Assembly: GCA_938040985.1 (NCBI GenBank)
Contig: CALHZD010000146.1
Location: 1-29,412, forward strand
DNA length: 29,412 nucleotides
Source of the DNA: an uncultured Propionivibrio sp.
GTDB lineage: Bacteria > Pseudomonadota > Gammaproteobacteria > Burkholderiales > Rhodocyclaceae
Direction of reading: 5' to 3'
Under the pieces are notes generated by a model, which was given only the letters and a program-made list of their open reading frames with translations, was not told the DNA's origin and did no database searches. Below, piece after piece: positions 26,001-29,412 of this stretch. The position numbers and the translations under genes were made by a program. How positions within the stretch are numbered: the stretch's first letter is position 1; every line of letters begins with the position of its first letter.

Positions 26001-26071
26001 TGCGCGGCGCCGGTGGCGCGGGTGCTACTAGTGCCGCTGGTACTTCTTCCGGCACAAGTTCCGGCAAATAA
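23066..26071 (+). CDS. gspD: Type II secretion outer-membrane secretin GspD, with long C-terminal tail
   Basis: A 1001-residue secretin that forms the outer-membrane channel. It has a lipoprotein-type leader ending in LTGC (Cys 44 from GTG 23066; ATGs at 23078 and 23114 are alternative starts, none with a good ribosome binding site, and 23114 gives the tidiest leader). N0-like domain about 108-190; N1-N3 repeats about 210-455, with an Ala/Pro loop near 390-415; secretin domain about 460-712. The latter shows VGTDVPIL, SVSDGNTIVLGGLI and GIPFLKDIPYLGALF followed by ELIVLLTPYVIEDD. Beyond it are about 290 residues rich in Ala, Gly, Pro, Ser and Thr, far longer than usual, including three 8-residue repeats. 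The tail ends in a short charged helix (DEAMKKELLELMRG) and an SGTSSGK end. Confidence 0.93.
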   Translation: MNSLMHDHILTADRSLMPPLPVRRVPARRAANLAFLACLFLTGCAETPFVRSSLPIERRDKTHETVITGQMHEDRRTAFYQTPPPAAAEKNIAGNAPPPTNLKKSGEKGVTLNLQSMPLPEFVNAVFGAVLKLNVSIDPQVAQRTDMVSLRSGAPMDADQIFAAAQAVLRSYGIAAQEFNGLVRVVPENSQSGYLPEIRRGRAMPDVPESLRPVFFLVELEHTQSTQAVTWLRTLFGNRVTATEDARRNMILLSGQSDAIRTALEAIQLLDQPQMRGRYSVRIAPVFWSAEEMARRLVDLLTAEGYAASTLSSSPSPVLVVPVAPINSVIVFAANQQILEHTLHWAQELDQTPPSRSGGYITYHVRNVDATDLAATLAQVMGESAATSEPAATPVPAASGAAAVPGAAATPASSAVRQNPGSRVVVNKAGNSIIIKTTPTEYQQWYGLLQELDRPARAALVMATIAEIRLNRNDTFGFNWMLQQFQLHGHNISTGTSLPVLPGTSVEAGTFRIGMATLKGDPRALLSLLSTENRIKVLSNPSLMARNGETATIQVGTDVPILSSQITTPVGNAGGAANPPSVASLQTVQYRQTGVMLKVKPVIHAGGRIEIDVTQEVSLVQGATSESGAQRQQNLTPPVLSRKIDTKVSVSDGNTIVLGGLIQDQTSEGKSGIPFLKDIPYLGALFRTSMGKAVDRTELIVLLTPYVIEDDFDANAITDTFRDQFSWAQEIKPRDLSTKNTGDALTENAVQPPAPVERRPVPGSEASSGTGSEAGNGAGSAGSAGLADTGGSRRFSGGFGEAGAQGAQNSAAPTAVPTTRPNAGVTPEDAPPPSYRSRPYHLTDLSEAKNAAQNARRRSANAAHEQSRIFVPPDDLPKTGAPDKPAAATTAAAPAAAASGAASSAAHSATPTARRSAASGAPASGQQGAATTTPAGTSANTPAGATRNAPAGASPNAASEGGRKPVTDEAMKKELLELMRGAGGAGATSAAGTSSGTSSGK
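25862..25933 (+). repeat. Three tandem 24-bp repeats in the gspD tail
   Basis: Three in-frame 24-bp units encode TPAGTSAN, TPAGATRN and APAGASPN. They lie in the low-complexity tail of GspD and are likely to vary in copy number by slippage or recombination. The repeat is imperfect at the DNA level. Confidence 0.75.
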
Positions 26072-26640
26072 CAGACGGATATTGTCGGGCTGCGGCGTCG
26101 CTATTCCACCGCTATTCCACCGCATGCCCGCGTGCTCTGCGGCTGCGCCCCACGCCTTATCTGTCTCGGCGCGCTGTATCCGGCGGGGCACTCTGCGGAT
26201 CCTCTGGCGGGATGCTGCCGGTCGTCTCTCGTCGTAGTCCTGTTCTATTACTGACGCCATGCCATCTCGTAGCGTACGCTGCCGTGGAACCACGCCGTGT
26301 AGCTTCACCTTGGAGTCTGTATCCGACGCTTTCCGAGTGGGCGCTCCTTGAACGCATCCGGCGCGAAAATCACTTTCGACCTCGCATCCCGCATTCCTTG
26401 GGCGAGCGCAACAGGGCGGCAAATTTTCGGAATCAGCAGGGAAATGCGGACCGGGCGCAGGGCGCCGTCAGCGTTCCTTGTGTGCCGCTGCCGGCTCGGC
26501 TGAAAAGCAGGCGTAAATGCCGGCCGTTGTTTTCGATATGCCGTTTCCGATACGCCGTGCCCGATATTTTGGCCGCTGTATTTTTTTACATTTATGTCGC
26601 GTATGAGACAAAGCAAAAGAATATTGGTATCTGCGCGCCC
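26072..26640. other. Intergenic region after gspD
   Basis: About 570 bp without a recognisable gene. Frames remain open here and there (for example 26212-26691, plus) but show no domain, no ribosome binding site and no coding bias I can see. A small direct duplication of CTATTCCACCG occurs at about 26101-26122. I see no intrinsic terminator for gspD. The sequence becomes A/T-rich from about 26575, leading into the promoter of the next gene. Confidence 0.5.
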
Positions 26641-26646
26641 GGAATC

Positions 26647-26674
26647 TTGTCAATTGCATGGATTTGTGTAAAAT
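26647..26674 (+). promoter_or_regulatory. Sigma70 promoter for the 619-residue exported protein
   Basis: TTGTCA at 26647-26652 and TAAAAT at 26669-26674, separated by 16 nt, inside an A/T-rich island in a GC-rich window. This is the best -35/-10 pair seen. Transcription would begin near 26681, giving a leader of about 210 nt before the start codon. Confidence 0.65.
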
Positions 26675-26680
26675 TATGCG

Positions 26681-26758
26681 AAACCTTGTAAAAGTCGGTG
26701 GCGCTCCGTGCTGCGGAGTTTGCTGGCAGAGCGCGACAAGCACAGAGTTTCAAGGTTT
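26681..26758 (+). promoter_or_regulatory. Foldable 5' leader of the exported-protein mRNA
   Basis: The first bases of the predicted transcript, AAACCTTG (26681-26688), pair with CAAGGTTT (26751-26758). Inside, GTCG (26694-26697) can pair with CGAC (26734-26737) and CGCTC (26702-26706) with GAGCG (26729-26733), stacking into one long interrupted hairpin of about 78 nt. A 5'-terminal stem like this often protects abundant mRNAs from decay; a regulatory role is possible but unproven. It does not match a riboswitch I recognise. Confidence 0.45.
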
Positions 26759-26874
26759 TGTTGTTGTTCGTTGTCACTTTTGAGCGGCGCGGCCATTGGG
26801 TTGGGCGCGCGGCGACCGGCGGAGCGGCCAGCCTGTTCCAGTCTGCCTGTCGGGCGCAACGCTTAAACTTTTTT

Positions 26875-26886
26875 TGAGGATCCTCA
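26875..26886 (+). promoter_or_regulatory. Palindromic ribosome binding site
   Basis: TGAGGATCCTCA is a 12-bp perfect palindrome that contains the Shine-Dalgarno GAGGA, 9 nt before the ATG at 26890 and directly after a run of seven T. It is a good ribosome binding site; the symmetry could allow local or intermolecular pairing that masks it. Confidence 0.6.
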
Positions 26887-26889
26887 AAC

Positions 26890-28749
26890 ATGAAAAAAAC
26901 TCTTGCTTCACGTTTAGTCGTTGGTGCCCTCGCTGCCATCGCTGCCGGCGGCGTCATGGCCGGTCAGCTTCAGTCGTCTTCGACGCCGATCGCGCGCGAA
27001 GTCATTACCGCCGATGACATGAACATCGTCTCGCCGCAGATCGCTTACCGTTTCTTCGGTGACGTCAGCGCGGTGGCTAACTCACAGGTCTTTCAGGTGC
27101 AGTTCACCCTGTCCGCGGGTAAATGGAAAGACATTCCGGGTAATGAAGCTTTTGCCATTGCCGACGGTATAAGCCGCGTGGTTCAGGACCAGACGGTCGG
27201 CGCACCCGGCGGCGGCGCCCAAGCTGCCTATCAGATCGTCGGCAAGGGCCTGGCCAATGACGACAAGACCCTGTGGGTCACTTTTGAAGTAGCGCAGTCA
27301 GTCAATGCGAGGATCAGTCAGCCCCTCATTTCCGTCAACACGACGAGCAACACGATCGCCGGCGCGGCTAACACAGACGTTGCCATCCATCGTAACAACA
27401 TTAACAACCTCAAGACGGTCGTCGGCGATATCGTCGCCGATTATGAAGGGACGGCCGGTACGAATGACAACAACTTCGCCGCCAAGTGTGTCGACAATAA
27501 GGACATCAAGGTTGACGTGAAGCACTTTATCGGCCTGGCCAATCCGAATGCGCTGGCTGTTGAAGGATCAAACGGTACGGCTGACGAACACATCCGTGCC
27601 GGTTCAACCAACGTGGGGACGTTGTTTACCTTCCCGACCAACATCAAGCTTAATGTGGTGCCATCGACCGGCGCGGTGCGCCTGTCCCCGGGCGGTTCGA
27701 TGCAATTCCAAATGGCAAGGCCGGGTGAAGCCTTTATCAGCCCCACACTGGCCAATATGGGTAAGGTCACGCTGGTGCAGCATGCCCAGGGCAATGACGC
27801 AAACGTCACTGACAAGTACTTGCTGTCGGCCGGCCCGGGCGTGCTGGGGCAAGCGGCGGCAACCCGGAATGACGGCCCGGTAGAAGTGGAAAGCTTCAAG
27901 GTCAAGGTCTATGCATCCAACGGTTTCGTTCCGGGCGGTCGCGTCTTTATTTCCCAAAATGCGAACTGTGGCACCGACCTCGGCGGCGTTGACATTAACG
28001 CGGCCAATGCGGCCGGCCCGGTGACGCCGACCGTGCCTACCGGATCCATCAATACGCTCTTCCCAGCAGCCGGTACGGGTCCTGCCTATATCTGCTACCG
28101 TGTGCCCGGTGCGGAGACGATTCCTGCCTCCAGTTTCTGGGCGCGCGCCGATCTGGACAAGCCAACCGGGAATGCCAACCTGTTTGAGCAGGACAACGTC
28201 TGTAACGGCCAGTTGTTCGGCATGGGCGGCGGCCTGAAGATCGACGTGCGTAACTACGCGCCGGCCGCAGGCGTTGCTACCAGTGGCTGGATGTCGGTGA
28301 TCCGCCTCATCAACAACAGCGACAGCTCGGCTGCGGACGTTTATGCCCAGATCATCCATCAGGACGGCAAGGTCGGCAAGTGGGGCAAGATCGCCCAACT
28401 GCCGGTGCGCGGCGTCACCAACCTGACCTCGCCACAGCTCGAAGCGATGCTGGTCAATGAACCTGAAGCGGCCGATGCAAACGCCAACAACGGCGAGGCA
28501 GCAAATCTGCGCGCCGACGAAAATCAAACCGGTGCGCCGCGTCTGCGTATCACCTCCAACACCGCTCAATCGCTGCGTGTTCAAAACTACGTGGTCAACA
28601 ACGCTACCGGCGAAATGTTCGAAGCTTCGAACAGCCAAGGTGTTGACTTCGAAGGCCGTGAAGACCGTGCTGCGAAGACTACGCCAGACGACGTCAGCGG
28701 TCAGCAATTCATTAGCCAGGACGCCAACAGCGGTCTCAACCTCCGCTAA
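26890..28749 (+). CDS. Exported protein of unknown function, candidate type II secretion substrate
   Basis: A 619-residue protein I cannot assign to a named family. It begins with a clean Sec signal peptide (MKKTLASR, hydrophobic Ala/Gly core, GGVMA before GQLQ; cleavage near residue 24). There is no lipobox, no LPXTG or PEP-CTERM-like end and no later membrane segment, so it is periplasmic or secreted. The mature part is rich in Asn, Ala, Gly, Thr and Val and looks beta-rich. Four cysteines (200, 360, 402, 438) could form two disulfides. The region from about 470 to 600 (GWMSVIRLINNS, then VYAQIIHQDGKVG, later RLRITSNTAQSLRVQNYVVN) resembles a beta-sandwich found in surface proteins, but this is impression only. 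It has its own promoter, strong ribosome site and strong terminator, suggesting high expression. Its place directly after the secretion operon makes export by that machine plausible. Confidence 0.85.
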   Translation: MKKTLASRLVVGALAAIAAGGVMAGQLQSSSTPIAREVITADDMNIVSPQIAYRFFGDVSAVANSQVFQVQFTLSAGKWKDIPGNEAFAIADGISRVVQDQTVGAPGGGAQAAYQIVGKGLANDDKTLWVTFEVAQSVNARISQPLISVNTTSNTIAGAANTDVAIHRNNINNLKTVVGDIVADYEGTAGTNDNNFAAKCVDNKDIKVDVKHFIGLANPNALAVEGSNGTADEHIRAGSTNVGTLFTFPTNIKLNVVPSTGAVRLSPGGSMQFQMARPGEAFISPTLANMGKVTLVQHAQGNDANVTDKYLLSAGPGVLGQAAATRNDGPVEVESFKVKVYASNGFVPGGRVFISQNANCGTDLGGVDINAANAAGPVTPTVPTGSINTLFPAAGTGPAYICYRVPGAETIPASSFWARADLDKPTGNANLFEQDNVCNGQLFGMGGGLKIDVRNYAPAAGVATSGWMSVIRLINNSDSSAADVYAQIIHQDGKVGKWGKIAQLPVRGVTNLTSPQLEAMLVNEPEAADANANNGEAANLRADENQTGAPRLRITSNTAQSLRVQNYVVNNATGEMFEASNSQGVDFEGREDRAAKTTPDDVSGQQFISQDANSGLNLR

Positions 28750-28806
28750 TTCGGTGTCGTCTTTCCGGGGTCGCCTGCCGATCCCGGAAGGCGCAAAAAC
28801 GGCAAA

Positions 28807-28824
28807 GCCGGCAACCTTGCCGGC
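28807..28824 (+). other. Inverted repeat upstream of the terminator
   Basis: GCCGGCAA (28807-28814) faces TTGCCGGC (28817-28824) with only two bases between, so the RNA stem would be about 7 bp with a 4-nt loop. No T-run follows. It may be a 3'-end stabiliser placed ahead of the main terminator. Confidence 0.5.
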
Positions 28825-28833
28825 AGCAGTTAC

Positions 28834-28860
28834 AAAGAGGGGCATTGCCCCTCTTTTTTT
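28834..28860 (+). terminator. Intrinsic terminator of the exported-protein gene
   Basis: A 10-bp perfect stem (AAAGAGGGGC and GCCCCTCTTT) with a 3-nt loop, continuing into seven T residues. It lies 85 nt after the stop codon at 28749 and is the clearest rho-independent terminator in the window. Confidence 0.9.
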
Positions 28861-28900
28861 GCCCGTATTTCTGCCCTCTTCCACAAGGAAAAGGTGCTTT

Positions 28901-29008
28901 TATAGCGGGTTAAATTAGCTTTCGATACAAAGCAGCCAGCCGCGAATAGTACAAGTAGTACGGCAAGGCGCAGCAACGCCGTAGCGAACGTCAAGTGAAT
29001 TCACTATA
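28901..29008. mobile_element. Correia-like miniature element (108 bp)
   Basis: The element starts TATAGCGGGTTAAATT and its other end, read inward on the minus strand, starts TATAGTGAATTCACTT; 11 of these 16 positions agree, and both ends carry the TA dinucleotide expected for insertion at TA. Length and interior recall the short (~105-bp) Correia repeat-enclosed element of Neisseria. On the minus strand the blocks TACGGCGTTGC, CGCCTTGCCGTACTA and TTGTACT appear in the same order and spacing as I remember for the Neisseria consensus. It codes for nothing, as expected for an element moved by a transposase supplied elsewhere. It sits between the exported-protein terminator and the right repeat array. 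Confidence 0.75.
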
Positions 29009-29019
29009 GTGCTCGACAG

Positions 29020-29290
29020 GGCGTAGGGCTTTTCAAGGGATGCCCTGAACCCCGCGTGGATAAAGGGCTTCCGGGTAGGGTACCCGGAGATGCCCTATTT
29101 ACAAGGATTCCAGAGCACCCTTTCGGAGATGCCCGACTAACACGGGCTTTCGGACACACGCCTGGAGCAGCACTGTTTACAAGTGCCTCAGCGCACCCCT
29201 TCGGAAATGCCCAACTGGCGCGGGTTTCCGGGTGCCTTCCCGGAAACACCCTGTTGACAAGGGCTTCAGCGTACCCTCATCGGAGATGAG
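29020..29290. repeat. Degenerate tandem array of 39-bp units (right copy)
   Basis: GGAGATGCC-like unit starts lie at 29086, 29125, 29164, 29203, 29242 and 29282, so the spacing is 39 bp four times and then 40; a degraded unit precedes them (about 29039-29085). The family is the same as at 1-541; for example, GAACCCCGCGTGGATAAAGG here mirrors GAACCCGCGTGAATAAAGG at about 232-250. Because 39 is divisible by three, frames stay open on both strands and would encode a 13-residue repeat, but the preceding unit contains stops and there is no ribosome site, so I treat it as non-coding. Units are contiguous, without spacers. Confidence 0.75.
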
Positions 29291-29338
29291 GGCTTGTCCA
29301 CCCGAGCGGGTAATGCGCCACCTGCATTGGGCTGAGGC

Positions 29339-29412
29339 TTAGCGGCGCAGGGCGTTAAACGCGCCGATTTCCCACTCGCGCAGGGCGATCAGCATGCCCG
29401 TGCCGTGGCGTT
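29339..29412 (-). CDS. 3' end of an unidentified gene (cut by window edge)
   Basis: Reading leftward on the minus strand from the window edge, an open frame ends at TAA (29341-29339). The visible C-terminus is RHGTGMLIALREWE followed by IGAFNALRR, which looks like real protein, with an amphipathic helix at the end. Too little is present to name a family. The right repeat array lies directly downstream of its stop, so the array occupies the space between this gene and the plus-strand exported-protein gene. Confidence 0.45.
   Translation of the reverse strand, partial: RHGTGMLIALREWEIGAFNALRR

Noticed and set aside
26101..26122. Short direct duplication CTATTCCACCG
   Set aside because: Only two copies of an 11-bp unit; probably a slippage event without further meaning.
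26212..26691. 159-residue plus-strand frame between gspD and the exported protein
   Set aside because: It has no ribosome site and no family resemblance, and its end runs through the promoter of the next gene.
27604..28884. 426-residue minus-strand frame across the exported-protein gene
   Set aside because: It is antisense to a gene with signal peptide, promoter and terminator, is Arg/Gly/His-rich, and starts beyond the terminator.
29056..29289. 77-residue repeat protein encoded by the right array
   Set aside because: The GTG start has no ribosome site, the adjoining repeat unit has stops, and the left array of the same family is not open; treated as non-coding repeat.
29086..29290. CRISPR array
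   Set aside because: Units are contiguous and degenerate, with no unique spacers between identical repeats, and no cas gene is nearby.

Overview
The window reads like an ordinary chromosome segment of a GC-rich Gram-negative bacterium, most likely a betaproteobacterium (possibly Rhodocyclales). This is inferred from the lipopolysaccharide core enzymes WaaA/WaaC, the dTDP-rhamnose genes, the type II secretion genes, the two classes of TRAP transporter, and a 108-bp element resembling the Correia repeats of Neisseria. No rRNA, tRNA, phage, integrase or transposase gene was seen.

Layout. (1) 1-545 is a degenerate intergenic array of ~40-bp units. (2) A stand-alone D-glutamate cyclase-like gene (minus) lies divergent from a TAXI-type TRAP transporter (plus; binding protein 2132-3100, fused permease 3380-5977). 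(3) Converging on it is a dctP-dctQ-dctM TRAP operon on the minus strand (9140-6287). It has a 12-bp-stem hairpin between dctP and dctQ and a 24-bp perfect palindrome over the dctM stop codon. (4) Between dctP and waaA lies a decayed piece of a second DctP-type gene (about 9500-9660, plus). (5) waaC-waaA (minus; heptosyltransferase I and Kdo transferase) lies divergent from rfbBDAC (plus; dTDP-L-rhamnose synthesis). (6) Only 23 nt after rfbC begins a type II secretion run in the order gspF-G-H-I-J-K-L-M-C/P-D, mostly overlapping or closely packed. No GspE ATPase is present in the window. (7) After an ~820-bp gap holding a good sigma70 promoter and a foldable leader comes an unidentified 619-residue exported protein with its own strong terminator. 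(8) The window ends with the Correia-like element, a second copy of the repeat array (unit 39 bp), and the 3' end of a minus-strand gene.

How the parts fit. waaC/waaA and rfbBDAC both serve the cell envelope: inner core assembly, and rhamnose donor for O-antigen or other glycans. The gsp genes encode the inner-membrane platform, pseudopilus, assembly proteins and outer-membrane secretin of a type II secretion machine. Three neighbouring components (GspL, GspM, GspD) carry long Ala/Pro-rich tails. The 619-residue exported protein has a Sec signal peptide, four cysteines and its own promoter and terminator, so it is a reasonable but unproven candidate substrate of the machine.

The most unusual items are the Correia-like miniature element, the paired 39/40-bp degenerate arrays at both ends of the window, the decayed dctP fragment, the structured leader with a palindromic Shine-Dalgarno site ahead of the exported protein, and the low-complexity tails of the secretion proteins. 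No clear new defence or mobile system was found.
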